Under the pieces are notes generated by a model. It did no database searches and was not told where the DNA came from. It saw only the letters and a list, made by a program, of their open reading frames with translations. The position numbers were made by a program, and so were the translations under genes. From Paenibacillus_F chitinolyticus_A (GTDB lineage Bacteria > Bacillota > Bacilli > Paenibacillales > NBRC-103111), in contig NZ_CP173427.1 of the NCBI RefSeq assembly GCF_045038035.1, positions 3,596,001 to 3,660,000 on the forward strand: DNA of 64,000 nucleotides. Reading direction: 5' to 3'. Below, in pieces: positions 17,033 to 25,688 of the stretch; position 1 is the stretch's first letter, and each line of letters opens with the position of its first letter.

Positions 17033-19084
17033 TCAGCCGAATCGGAAGGCAAATTCGGTATGAATGATCCGCACCACATCCCCGTCTTTTAAAGCGACCA
17101 TTTGATAAGGAACGAGCATCCCGCCGTTTAGAAACGTACCGTTTCGCGAACCGAGGTCTTTGACCGCATAACCTTCCGGCGTACGCACAAATTGCGCGTG
17201 AATCCGCGAGATTCCGAGTACATCTTCGATATAGTCGGCATCTCCTTCCCCTCGCCCGATAATAAAAGAATCCGCGTCGAGCAGAATCGTTTCCTTCCGG
17301 CCTTCCCGCATCACTTCGAGCACGGGATGGCGGAACTTCGCATGAGGCGGGGCTGACTCGGCGCCGAGATAAACGGTTTCATCCGCGTCGTTCACCGCGG
17401 ATAGCGGCGGAGCCAGGAGCGTCGTACGTTCGCCCAGTCCGGCGTAGTACTGTTCGAGCGACACCGGCTCCTGTTCCGTCGCAGGCGGATACGGGCTGCT
17501 GCCGGAGGGTGCCGCTTCTTTCAACTGGCTGCCGCGTCGGCCCGGAAGGCCGATTGCCAGCAGTACGTAAGCGGCATCCAGCACCAGCAGCGTCGCTCCG
17601 CTGCTGATATACAGCAGCGGGTACCCGGGCGCGCTGAGATAAGCGTTCCAGATCATCCCGATGATCAGGAATGCGCCTCCCAGCGCGAGGATTTTGCCGC
17701 GGGACCCGGGAAGCGGTCCCGCGGAGGCAGCCGCTCCGGCGAGCGCGGCTTGCGGCTGCGGCGCGCTCGCCGGAGCGGCGCGAAGCTGCGGCGGGGGCTC
17801 GGCCGCCTGCACGCCGGAGTCGGTCTGCCGCCGGCTGAGCGGCACAGCCGCAGCAGGCTGAGGCGCGGTTTGCGCAGCGGCCGCGATAGCTGCCGCAGTT
17901 GGCGGCGAGGCGGTATGCGGAGCTGCCGTACGGAAAACAGGCGCTCCGGTGCCGGCGGGAGTTATCGAAGTGCTTGCGGAAAAGCGGGCTACGCCTGCGG
18001 AAGAAGCTGCGTATGAACCTATCGCAAAGGTTGCCGGAGTCAAATCCGGACCCGGGGCTGAAGCGGCAATGTCCGGCGAGACCGGATGCGCACAGCTTAG
18101 AACGGCAGAAGCAGAAGCTGTATAGTTCCCTTCCACTAACACAGGATAATCGGAGCCGTCCGCAGCGATTTGCTGACGTCTTCGGATAAACTTCTCTGCA
18201 GCCCCGCGCGGCTTGGGATCTGTAATGCTTTCACCCAAAAGCTTATGAGGCGACCCAATCCCGTCTTGGGGCATATGCGTGCTCTCTTTTCGCAAAAGCC
18301 CCTCATCAACATCGTTACTTTCTCTGTGAAGCTGCAGCGGTGCCGTTACAGGACTGTCTTGCCCCGGCTCCCGCAAAACAGAAAACGCATAAACGCTCTG
18401 CTCACCGAACTGTGCAGGGTCCTGCATTTCTGAGTCCGTAACGGTTGAAGTTTGAACAATCGAGTCCGACTCCACACCTCCTTTCCCGCTGTTTTCCTCC
18501 ATTCTCAGCCTGTGCCCACTTATTTCCAGATAGATTTGCCTCTTAAATGCTCGAACGGAGAAGTTTTCACGCTCGCAATACGCGGCAAGTCTCTCGAGAC
18601 TTCCACGATCTTTCGCTATGAGACTGCTGCCCAAGTCTCGAACAAGCGCACTCCACATGACGGAGGCAGACGCAGCCGGAATTTCCTTTATAGGGAGGCA
18701 CAGCATCGAGACGTCTGCCCAGCCCCTTTCGATATATATGTAATTTTTGTCCACCACAAACTGGGCCTCATTTAGCATAAAATTGCCGCTATCGCTTACA
18801 CAAGCCGCCGCTTCGTGCAGCAGTTGAAGACATCCGGCGGGATCTGGACTGCGCTCTTTAAGGATAGCTGCCAAAGACCGTCTTGAAGCCAGGTTATAGA
18901 GCAGCCTGACATGACTATCGCTCTCTTCCACTTTCAAAGGCAGTACCCGCGGAATAGGGTTTTCTGCAAGCATCTTTAGCTGCACGGGCGCTAGGCGTTC
19001 AATATTCAGCTCTTGTTGCAACCCCACTTCCAGCCATCTGCCTTGCGACAACCGTATGCTTGCCTGCAATCCGAATATTTCCAT
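17033..19084 (-). CDS. FHA-domain membrane protein of the Tad pilus locus (DUF6382-like N-terminus)
   Basis: A 683-residue protein, last gene of the tad operon. Residues about 1-200 are a globular domain of the DUF6382 type found in Gram-positive Tad loci (resemblance judged by eye). A long Ala/Pro-rich linker (about 330-460) leads to two hydrophobic helices (about 464-515), then an acidic linker with GERTTLLAP and DADETVYLG, then a C-terminal FHA domain (about 585-683) with GRGEG, SRIHAQF and LGSRNGTFLNG, which contain the Arg, Ser, His and Asn used to bind phosphothreonine. It probably links pilus assembly to Ser/Thr kinase signalling. No kinase gene is in the window. Confidence 0.9.
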   Translation of the reverse strand: MEIFGLQASIRLSQGRWLEVGLQQELNIERLAPVQLKMLAENPIPRVLPLKVEESDSHVRLLYNLASRRSLAAILKERSPDPAGCLQLLHEAAACVSDSGNFMLNEAQFVVDKNYIYIERGWADVSMLCLPIKEIPAASASVMWSALVRDLGSSLIAKDRGSLERLAAYCERENFSVRAFKRQIYLEISGHRLRMEENSGKGGVESDSIVQTSTVTDSEMQDPAQFGEQSVYAFSVLREPGQDSPVTAPLQLHRESNDVDEGLLRKESTHMPQDGIGSPHKLLGESITDPKPRGAAEKFIRRRQQIAADGSDYPVLVEGNYTASASAVLSCAHPVSPDIAASAPGPDLTPATFAIGSYAASSAGVARFSASTSITPAGTGAPVFRTAAPHTASPPTAAAIAAAAQTAPQPAAAVPLSRRQTDSGVQAAEPPPQLRAAPASAPQPQAALAGAAASAGPLPGSRGKILALGGAFLIIGMIWNAYLSAPGYPLLYISSGATLLVLDAAYVLLAIGLPGRRGSQLKEAAPSGSSPYPPATEQEPVSLEQYYAGLGERTTLLAPPLSAVNDADETVYLGAESAPPHAKFRHPVLEVMREGRKETILLDADSFIIGRGEGDADYIEDVLGISRIHAQFVRTPEGYAVKDLGSRNGTFLNGGMLVPYQMVALKDGDVVRIIHTEFAFRFG

Positions 19085-19118
19085 AGCTTCATCCTTTCGC
19101 GTCTCTGACGGGCTTCTG

Positions 19119-19634
19119 TTAAAAAGCAAGGCTTCCGTACCAGTAAGCTGCCAGAACCCCCGGCAGTACCGCATACATAAAAGGAAACCGCAGTTGATCA
19201 CTTTGTTTCAAGCTTTTCCAGAATGACCAATCTTTAAGAAACAAACACAAGGCCAATCCGCCGAATAAGCGCCCGAGCCGTTTTACTCCTTCTTTTCTCG
19301 CAAGGAGCAAGCACAAACCGATCGCTCCCGCGAATAATAAAGAATAAAGCGCGCACGTAAAAACATAGACCCCGCCCGTTAAAGCTCCAATCGCCCCGAA
19401 CAGCTTAACGTCCCCCGCACCGAGTGCCCCTGCCGCATACAAAATAAAAAGCGCGATAAAACCGGTCGTGCAGCCCGCCAAAGAAAAAACAAGTCCGCTC
19501 CAGCCATTTGTAAGAAGATGGTACATCATTCCGGTACCTGCACCTGCGGCAGTCAAGACGTTCGGAATAATCGATTTTCGTACATCGGTTACAAACGCGG
19601 CCAGAATAAGAAGAGAAAGCAGCAGCTCCTCCAT
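19119..19634 (-). CDS. A24 prepilin peptidase (TadV/CpaA-like)
   Basis: A 171-residue integral membrane aspartic protease with about six hydrophobic segments. Both catalytic aspartates are visible: D17 in VTDVRKSIIPN and D75 in GAGDVKLFG, the GxGD motif. In Tad systems it cleaves the leader of the Flp pilin and of TadE/TadF-type pseudopilins. AAAGGAG lies 8 bases before the ATG. It lacks the N-methylating cytoplasmic domain of PilD, as is usual for this family. It lies between the TadE gene and the FHA gene in one operon. Confidence 0.93.
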   Translation of the reverse strand: MEELLLSLLILAAFVTDVRKSIIPNVLTAAGAGTGMMYHLLTNGWSGLVFSLAGCTTGFIALFILYAAGALGAGDVKLFGAIGALTGGVYVFTCALYSLLFAGAIGLCLLLARKEGVKRLGRLFGGLALCLFLKDWSFWKSLKQSDQLRFPFMYAVLPGVLAAYWYGSLAF

Positions 19635-19648
19635 AGTGATGTCTCCTT

Positions 19649-20287
19649 TTACGCGCCCAGCCAGACCCGCTCCAGCGCTTTCTTTTTCAAAACAAGCGTG
19701 CAGTTGAAGAAAGGAACGGCAAGGGGGAAATCATAGGTAACTTCGAATCCGAGATAAGCCCGTTCCCGGTTCGTTAAACTGGGTAGTGTCACCCCACCGA
19801 TGCGGAACCGGTCCTTCTTCAAAATACGTTTGTCCGCAAAACTGTAAACAACCGGCCTCATGGCATCACGCAGTGCCGAACTTGCCGCTTCCTTTGCTCC
19901 ATCTACACCGCTTTCACCCGCTTGGCGAACCCATTCCAAAAGTCCGACTACCGGGTCCGGGATATAGGCTTCAACCGAGTCGATAAATTCTCCCGCTTGC
20001 GCGGCTTGTTCTCTTAAGTTTTGAAGAGTATCGACTACATCCCGAACCCCTGATGCGAGAGCCGTCTGGTCGAATGATTGTTCACCCTGTCTGTAAAGTA
20101 CCTCCGCCGGATAAAGCCCCGCGGCCAAAACCTTCGTAGATTCACTTACCGCAGACCGCAGCGCCATATCCGCTACAGCTATCTGGATGCATACGATAAG
20201 GGCGACGATAAAACCCACGAACATCGGCAGAATAAGCGCCGCTTCCAGCACCATTCCCCCTTGCTCGCTTTTTCTAAACATGCGCAT
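19649..20287 (-). CDS. TadE-family pseudopilin
   Basis: A protein of about 212 residues with a TadE N-terminus: basic start, then EQGGMVLEAALILPMFVGFI, a type IV-like leader and hydrophobic helix with the conserved Glu at +5 of the presumed processing site. The remainder is an extracytoplasmic domain. TadE-like proteins form minor pilins that help pilus assembly. I favour the second in-frame ATG (20287), because GGGAG is 8 bases away; an ATG at 20293 is possible but lies only 2 bases from it. Next gene downstream is the prepilin peptidase. Confidence 0.9.
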   Translation of the reverse strand: MRMFRKSEQGGMVLEAALILPMFVGFIVALIVCIQIAVADMALRSAVSESTKVLAAGLYPAEVLYRQGEQSFDQTALASGVRDVVDTLQNLREQAAQAGEFIDSVEAYIPDPVVGLLEWVRQAGESGVDGAKEAASSALRDAMRPVVYSFADKRILKKDRFRIGGVTLPSLTNRERAYLGFEVTYDFPLAVPFFNCTLVLKKKALERVWLGA

Positions 20288-20323
20288 ACGCATCGCTCCC
20301 GTCCTGTTCGGTTCGCGTGTTAT

Positions 20324-22588
20324 CTAATACGCCAAATCCGCACGACTGATAAAACGGCACCGGTTTTCTCTTACTTCGCAGGAAGAAATGCCCGTCCCGT
20401 TCATCAGTTTCATTACCCCCGGCAAAAACCATAAGGATACGGAGGATTCAGCGGACCCCTGTATGTAAGTTACAGCGTGATCCAACGTCCGCTCTGTGTT
20501 CAGTTCGATCAAGGATTGCAGGCGCGCCAACAGGTTCGTGTCAGAGCTGTGCAGGAGAAGAAATATCCGCAAATAGTCTTTATAAATGAAAGTAAACAAC
20601 GGGTTCGTCAGTTTACTTGATATCGGTACTGCTTTTCCTTCGGTTAAGTTGTCCATATCCGCCAGAGCCTTGACGGCTGCCTCGGCAGCACTGGCCAGCA
20701 GCACCAGCAGCGGAGAACCTGCCTGAAGCAGTTCGTTTTTCGGATCCATCAATTCTTCCACCGTCCGGACTGCAAAACGGAAAGCGAACATTTCACCATA
20801 CGCCGATGACATATTTTTGGCGCAAGAATTGAAGCCGTACAACAAATATTCGACTTCTTGGCTTGGAAGCTTATGGCCTGACGGCTCGGACAGCGCGTGA
20901 AGCGGCTTTGGCTGCCCCGATCCGTCCAATTCCCGCCCGTATGTTCTATAGTTAAACTGAGACAAGGCATACTCGTTTACGAACAGCTCATTGCGGATAC
21001 TTTCCCCCGTTTGGCCAAGCCGCTCCAGCAAACTCATGGCATGCTGAACTTCCGTGTCGGGTTTGCCCTCCAGATCGTACACCGGGCTTCCGCCGGCATT
21101 CGAAGGACTCTCGTTTAGAGTCATGTATTTTCGGTATAATCCGTCTTCCCCCTTCCCCTCCAAAATCTCATAGAAAGTCGAAACCGAACCATCCGTCTGA
21201 TCCGTCCCGCAGTCTCCCATCGCCTGCTTGGCCCGATCCAACGCCCCTTGTATTTTCGAACGCTGCTTTTCTTTTTCTTTGCGAATCGTTTCGTTCCGCC
21301 TATTTCGCTCCGTTTCAATGACAAGCTGTTTTTGGAAGGTATCGTCCATTCGAGCCTGGTAGGCGTCGTTTGCGGCGTGTATCTTTTGAGCGTTGGCATT
21401 CGTGAATAGATTAGTGCTTTCGATGCCGCTGCGAAAACCGCTGAACAATGCCGCGCTTGAGGCGATTCCCGTCTGGTAGGTACGGAAATCGTCTTCACTA
21501 AGAAGTTTCAGGCCTTTAAACGCTTCGAAGGCTTTGAGTTCATTGCCCGTAGCGGATGATACGCGTTTTAGCTCCGTGTTTAACTCATCGTTTGCTTTCT
21601 TCGCTTCACCGAGCAGTTCTTGAACGGATTTTTGCAGATTTTGCACTTTCTCGTCGTCACTTACGATTTCAAGCTTGGTTGCCGCCAGAAGCGCGGTGTA
21701 CTTCACAATATTTTCAAGCAGCGTCTTCAGGTCGGAAAGCCTGCTTTGCAGTTCGGTCAGCTGGTCTTGAAGCGAACGAATGCGATCCATCATCCCTTGA
21801 AGGGCGGCGGCCGCTTCCGGTCCTGCTGCGGCTACAGCCGCAAGGGAGCCGTTCAAACTTGAAATGGAGTCCGAGAGCGAGCGGATTTGTTCTTCCAAGG
21901 TTTTGATTTGCGACCTTACCCCGTCCACGGTGTTTAAACCGATCAGCTCCGAAAGGCGGTTCAGCTCGGTTATTCGTGCCCGGTAGGTATGGTGCCGGCC
22001 ATTCAGATCTTCCTTCAGCTTGACCGTTTCCGCCCATGCCCGGTCGAGCGCTTCTTCCCGCTTGGCAAGAAGTTTTTCGATTTTCTCCGCTTCTTTGGCG
22101 TATACCGAGCCGTTTGCCAGCGTTTTGACCGCACCGGTTTTTTGAAGTTTATCCGTTATCTCCAGCACGAATTCGATCGGCGCGGTGTATTTCATATGTT
22201 CAAGGATTTGTTCTTTAAATACCGTATGATTGGCAAGCGTGTATAGTGAGGTCAGTGACGTGTGCCCCTCTTCCGGCCTTGTATCCAACATTTTATAAAA
22301 ACCACCGCTTGAAGTACCGGAAAGATTTTCTTTGTATATCGTGCTGAAAAGAGATTCCGAACTTTCCGGCTCTCCGGTAAGTCCGAACAGTCCGTATTTT
22401 TGAAGCTCCGTATCAAATGCGGAAAGAACGGAACGGACCCCGGCCCTTGCGGCCGTATCCGCTTCTCTTTCAGCGGCTTTTACTCGTGCGAAATCGATCA
22501 GAACCGCTTGCAGAAAAAAGATAGGGACGAGAATAATGATCAAATAAATAGAAACGGCACCCGTCTCGGAGTTATAAAACCTTCTCAA
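20324..22588 (-). CDS. large TadG-like pilus assembly protein with long coiled coil
   Basis: A 754-residue protein starting at TTG 22588 (AAAGGAG 9 bases upstream). The first ~45 residues have the Tad-type N-terminus SETGAVSIYLIIILVPIFF, a membrane anchor. Residues about 165-300 and 385-455 are strongly heptad-like (ELQSRLSDLKTLLENI, KEKEKQRSKIQ), giving an extracytoplasmic coiled coil, followed by a globular C-terminal half. It resembles the large hypothetical proteins that replace TadG in Gram-positive Tad loci. A structural or anchoring role across the thick wall is inference. Confidence 0.87.
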   Translation of the reverse strand: MRRFYNSETGAVSIYLIIILVPIFFLQAVLIDFARVKAAEREADTAARAGVRSVLSAFDTELQKYGLFGLTGEPESSESLFSTIYKENLSGTSSGGFYKMLDTRPEEGHTSLTSLYTLANHTVFKEQILEHMKYTAPIEFVLEITDKLQKTGAVKTLANGSVYAKEAEKIEKLLAKREEALDRAWAETVKLKEDLNGRHHTYRARITELNRLSELIGLNTVDGVRSQIKTLEEQIRSLSDSISSLNGSLAAVAAAGPEAAAALQGMMDRIRSLQDQLTELQSRLSDLKTLLENIVKYTALLAATKLEIVSDDEKVQNLQKSVQELLGEAKKANDELNTELKRVSSATGNELKAFEAFKGLKLLSEDDFRTYQTGIASSAALFSGFRSGIESTNLFTNANAQKIHAANDAYQARMDDTFQKQLVIETERNRRNETIRKEKEKQRSKIQGALDRAKQAMGDCGTDQTDGSVSTFYEILEGKGEDGLYRKYMTLNESPSNAGGSPVYDLEGKPDTEVQHAMSLLERLGQTGESIRNELFVNEYALSQFNYRTYGRELDGSGQPKPLHALSEPSGHKLPSQEVEYLLYGFNSCAKNMSSAYGEMFAFRFAVRTVEELMDPKNELLQAGSPLLVLLASAAEAAVKALADMDNLTEGKAVPISSKLTNPLFTFIYKDYLRIFLLLHSSDTNLLARLQSLIELNTERTLDHAVTYIQGSAESSVSLWFLPGVMKLMNGTGISSCEVRENRCRFISRADLAY

Positions 22589-22626
22589 AGCACGCTCCTT
22601 TCCGGGCAGCCGAAGCCGCCCTTGAT

Positions 22627-23628
22627 TTATTCATGCAAAATAACGGAGATGCCGTTTTGAGCCAGCTCCCGCTGGATAGCTTGTGAAGGCGCCTTTCCCG
22701 ACTTGGTTTTGAAAAAGTGCCACACGATCCCTTTAACCTGTATCCCCTCCTTTTTCAGAAGAATGTCTTTACGCATTTGTTCCTTAAGGTTTTTCTCATT
22801 GAACGTGTAGAAAGCAAGATGTGCCGTACCGCCGGCATCTAAAGCGTCAATCGTTCTTTTATCTCCCTCCGGGGTAATCACCTCCGTTTTCCGTCCGCTG
22901 ACCAGTTTCCGGATATAAGCGCTTGCCTGCGCTTCGCTCGAGATGACGCTTGCCGGAGGGATAGCCTCGGGTGCGGGCTCGGTCAGCACTTCCCTGGCCT
23001 TCGAAGCGGTAATGCGGTTCTTTATCGCCGGGATGTAACTGCGTGTCAGATCAACGGTCCTGATCAATTCAACGGGGTCGACTACGTGCGAAACGCCCTG
23101 CCCCGTCACATGGTCGCTTATGACATTCCCCGGCATAAAGGAACGCGTGCGGAAAGTCTCTTCCAGCTCGGCCGAAACTTTCCGTTCCCATATGTGATTC
23201 ACGTAAGACATCGAGCCATGAACCCCCGCCGGAAGGAGAGCGGCCGCACGCGACAGTTTACCCGCAGGACCGCTTCCATCAGATGTGCCCGGAACTTGGA
23301 CAACCGAAGATTTTCCGCTGTAGCCGAAAATGCCTAGGATGCCGTCCCGCGTCAAACGCCAGTACAGCCCGTCACCGGCTCCCGGTGTAAAAGCTCCTGT
23401 CACAGGATCTTTGCGGCTGTTGTTCCACGAAAACGCGGCTCGTTCGGATGCGACGCCGGCTTGCTGCTGCAGGGCGACCCGATTGTACACAAACATGCCG
23501 AAAATGATAAGGGTTAAAGTAATTAAGATTACTACCGGAAACAGCAAAGTCCCTTCCAGGGTAAAATTACCGGATTGGGAACGGAACAAGCGAATCCGGA
23601 CCCCGTATTTCCATATTTCCGTGAGCAT
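22627..23628 (-). CDS. TadE/TadG-like pilus protein
   Basis: A membrane-anchored protein of about 333 residues. After a basic segment it has SGNFTLEGTLLFPVVILITL, a TadE-type N-terminal helix with the conserved Glu, then a soluble extracytoplasmic domain of about 280 residues with no recognised motif. I place the start at ATG 23628, 4 bases after the stop of the Flp pilin gene, which suggests translational coupling; an upstream ATG at 23652 overlaps the pilin gene and has no clear ribosome site. It lies between pilin and the TadG-like gene. Confidence 0.85.
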   Translation of the reverse strand: MLTEIWKYGVRIRLFRSQSGNFTLEGTLLFPVVILITLTLIIFGMFVYNRVALQQQAGVASERAAFSWNNSRKDPVTGAFTPGAGDGLYWRLTRDGILGIFGYSGKSSVVQVPGTSDGSGPAGKLSRAAALLPAGVHGSMSYVNHIWERKVSAELEETFRTRSFMPGNVISDHVTGQGVSHVVDPVELIRTVDLTRSYIPAIKNRITASKAREVLTEPAPEAIPPASVISSEAQASAYIRKLVSGRKTEVITPEGDKRTIDALDAGGTAHLAFYTFNEKNLKEQMRKDILLKKEGIQVKGIVWHFFKTKSGKAPSQAIQRELAQNGISVILHE

Positions 23629-23632
23629 CCGG

Positions 23633-23842
23633 CTACGGCGTTTTAATGGCATCATCGCTTTTGGAATTGTTAAATTCCGTGTCCGCTTTACCAATCAGCT
23701 CGTTGAACCATTTAATAATCCACTTCCGGAATATAACGGCTACGGCTATAAGTACGGCGACGATGAGCAAAATTTCAAGCGTTCCCAGCCCCTCTTCGTC
23801 GTTCCAGAAACGAATCATGGACATATGTAATCGGCTTTTCAT
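23633..23842 (-). CDS. flp: Flp-type IVb pilin
   Basis: A 69-residue major pilin candidate. The segment DEEGLGTLEILLIVAVLIAV contains a prepilin peptidase site (Gly before Leu-Gly-Thr-Leu-Glu) with Glu at +5, and the hydrophobic assembly helix; a short charged tail follows (FNELIGKADTEF). This is the Flp1-like arrangement seen in Firmicutes. GGGAGG lies 9 bases before the ATG. It sits between tadC and the TadE-like genes, with the peptidase encoded downstream in the same operon. Confidence 0.92.
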   Translation of the reverse strand: MKSRLHMSMIRFWNDEEGLGTLEILLIVAVLIAVAVIFRKWIIKWFNELIGKADTEFNNSKSDDAIKTP

Positions 23843-23881
23843 TGTTTATGACCTCCCAAAAAGTGTGGATAGGTTTATCCG

Positions 23882-24751
23882 TCAGCCGTTTATGGACAGG
23901 ACGGCCGGCGAAGCTACGATAATCATGACAACCAGAAAAATAGCAACCATCGGGAACACCAGCTTCGAGGAAGCTTCCTCGCCCAGCTTGCGGGACTCCG
24001 CCTTGCGGCGGTCCCATAATTCCTTCGCGAGCGAACGCAGAGCGACCAGAAAATCTTCTCCTCCCCTCCGGTAATTCAGCAAAATCGTCGTTGTGAACAG
24101 TGCCATTTCCTGCATCGCGCACCGTTTGCTCAAATCTTCGAGTACTTTGGGAAGCGAAACATTCATTTCCAGCTCACGCACCGCTTGCCCAAACTCGGCA
24201 TGCAGCGGGGATGCCGCCCCCCTCGATATATCCACACTGCGGATAAGCGCCTTCTGGACGGTTTCACCGGCATTAATGAGCAGAATCATCTTGCTCAGCA
24301 CTTCCGGAAGCTCCAGAACAATCCGACGTTTTCGCAGCCTGATTTGCTGATCAAGGTGTCTCAGCATGAGCAAAGGAGTCAAACCGGCGCCCAGCAGACC
24401 CAGGAGCGAAACAGCTGGGTCTCCGCCTCCCGCAATTCCCAGCAGGCCGCTCAGCAGCAGAACGAACAGTGCGGTCAGAAGCATGTCCCCCATGACAAGC
24501 TTGGTCATGACCAGCGTATCCTTATGACCGTATAGCGAACGGATTCGCTGCATAATCCGGACGCCCGCATCCGGGAAACGCTCCATGGTTTTGAACCGTT
24601 CTACCACATATAGACCTGCGGGAGCCATTTTTTTCATATGCAGCGTACAGGGATAGTCCGTCCTCACATCTTTAAAACGCCTGGAGCCCAAGACGAACAA
24701 AAACAGCAGCATCAAAATCGAACCCATACTTAAACACAGCAGTACAAACAT
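23882..24751 (-). CDS. tadC: TadC-like type II secretion F-domain inner-membrane protein
   Basis: A 289-residue platform protein of the T2SF family. It has an N-terminal membrane helix, a pair of hydrophobic helices around residues 85-130, the cytoplasmic T2SF helical domain with ELPEVLSKMILLINAGETVQ (about 145-165), and a final membrane helix. TadB and TadC together form the platform that couples the CpaF motor to pilin polymerisation. The gene starts 4 bases after tadB ends. Confidence 0.92.
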   Translation of the reverse strand: MFVLLCLSMGSILMLLFLFVLGSRRFKDVRTDYPCTLHMKKMAPAGLYVVERFKTMERFPDAGVRIMQRIRSLYGHKDTLVMTKLVMGDMLLTALFVLLLSGLLGIAGGGDPAVSLLGLLGAGLTPLLMLRHLDQQIRLRKRRIVLELPEVLSKMILLINAGETVQKALIRSVDISRGAASPLHAEFGQAVRELEMNVSLPKVLEDLSKRCAMQEMALFTTTILLNYRRGGEDFLVALRSLAKELWDRRKAESRKLGEEASSKLVFPMVAIFLVVMIIVASPAVLSING

Positions 24752-24755
24752 GTCG

Positions 24756-25688
24756 TCACACCTTTATGTCCATAATCTTGCCGGTCAGCCACAAGCAGCC
24801 TCCCAGAGCAAGCAGCCCTCCCGTCATAATGAGCGGTCCCGCCCCGCTGTACAGCGGGGCCATATAGTCGGGGGAGCTGAAACTGAGTACAGCGACCATA
24901 CAAACGGGAGCGGCAAGGAGGACGCGCGATTCCAGTTTTTTCTGGGCCACCATAACCGAGATGTCCTGCTCAATGTCCAGCTTATCTCCGATAATGCCGG
25001 CAGTTCGACGGATGACCTCCACCAGGTTGCCGCCCGTTCTCTTGCAGATCGTGAATACATCAGAAAAATTCGTAATATCGTCGCACTGTGCCCGTACCGC
25101 AAAATCCGTAACGGCCTGTTCAATCGGCTCCCCGTTGTCTAGCCGCCTTACGATGATTTCGAATTCCCGGACAATCAGGCAGTTCGGATCGGGATAGAGC
25201 AGCTGAAGATCTTTCCACGCTTCCCGGAATGAATTTTCTACGGATCTTCCCGCTGTAAGAGACGTGGACATGCAGTAAAGGGCCTGCTTGAACTGAAGGA
25301 TCAATTTCGCCTTACGCCCGGTAATCAGCCGTACTTTGCGGAAACGGGGAACCAGCAAGCCGAGCAGCGCACAAAGCAAAGCAAGCAGAGGCTCCTTGTA
25401 AAAAATGTACGCGATCCCCGCAAAAACCATCCCGGATATGCCGGACGTCAGCAGCATTTCGCGGCCCGTCATCCGGTAGATTCCGTAATCCGTAAGGCCA
25501 GCGGGAGCAGCGCGTGCCGCCGTTTTCTTTTCATGTGGGTGATCTTCTTTCCGCGACTGCTGCCCACTCCCTTCAAACCCGCCACTATCACCTCCCTTCG
25601 CCGATTTCCGCCGCTTTCTTCTATCCTGCGTCAATAAAACAACCCAAAGAACCAACCCGGCCAGACAGGCCGCAACCGGAAGCATCAC
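24756..25688 (-). CDS. tadB: TadB-like type II secretion F-domain inner-membrane protein
   Basis: A 310-residue T2SF-family platform protein. An N-terminal helix is followed by a basic linker, two membrane helices (about 85-125), the T2SF domain containing LYCMSTSLTAGRSVENSFRE (about 145-164) and GGNLVEVIRRTA, and two hydrophobic C-terminal helices. The start overlaps the cpaF stop by 4 bases. It acts as the partner of TadC under the CpaF motor. Confidence 0.92.
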   Translation of the reverse strand: MMLPVAACLAGLVLWVVLLTQDRRKRRKSAKGGDSGGFEGSGQQSRKEDHPHEKKTAARAAPAGLTDYGIYRMTGREMLLTSGISGMVFAGIAYIFYKEPLLALLCALLGLLVPRFRKVRLITGRKAKLILQFKQALYCMSTSLTAGRSVENSFREAWKDLQLLYPDPNCLIVREFEIIVRRLDNGEPIEQAVTDFAVRAQCDDITNFSDVFTICKRTGGNLVEVIRRTAGIIGDKLDIEQDISVMVAQKKLESRVLLAAPVCMVAVLSFSSPDYMAPLYSGAGPLIMTGGLLALGGCLWLTGKIMDIKV

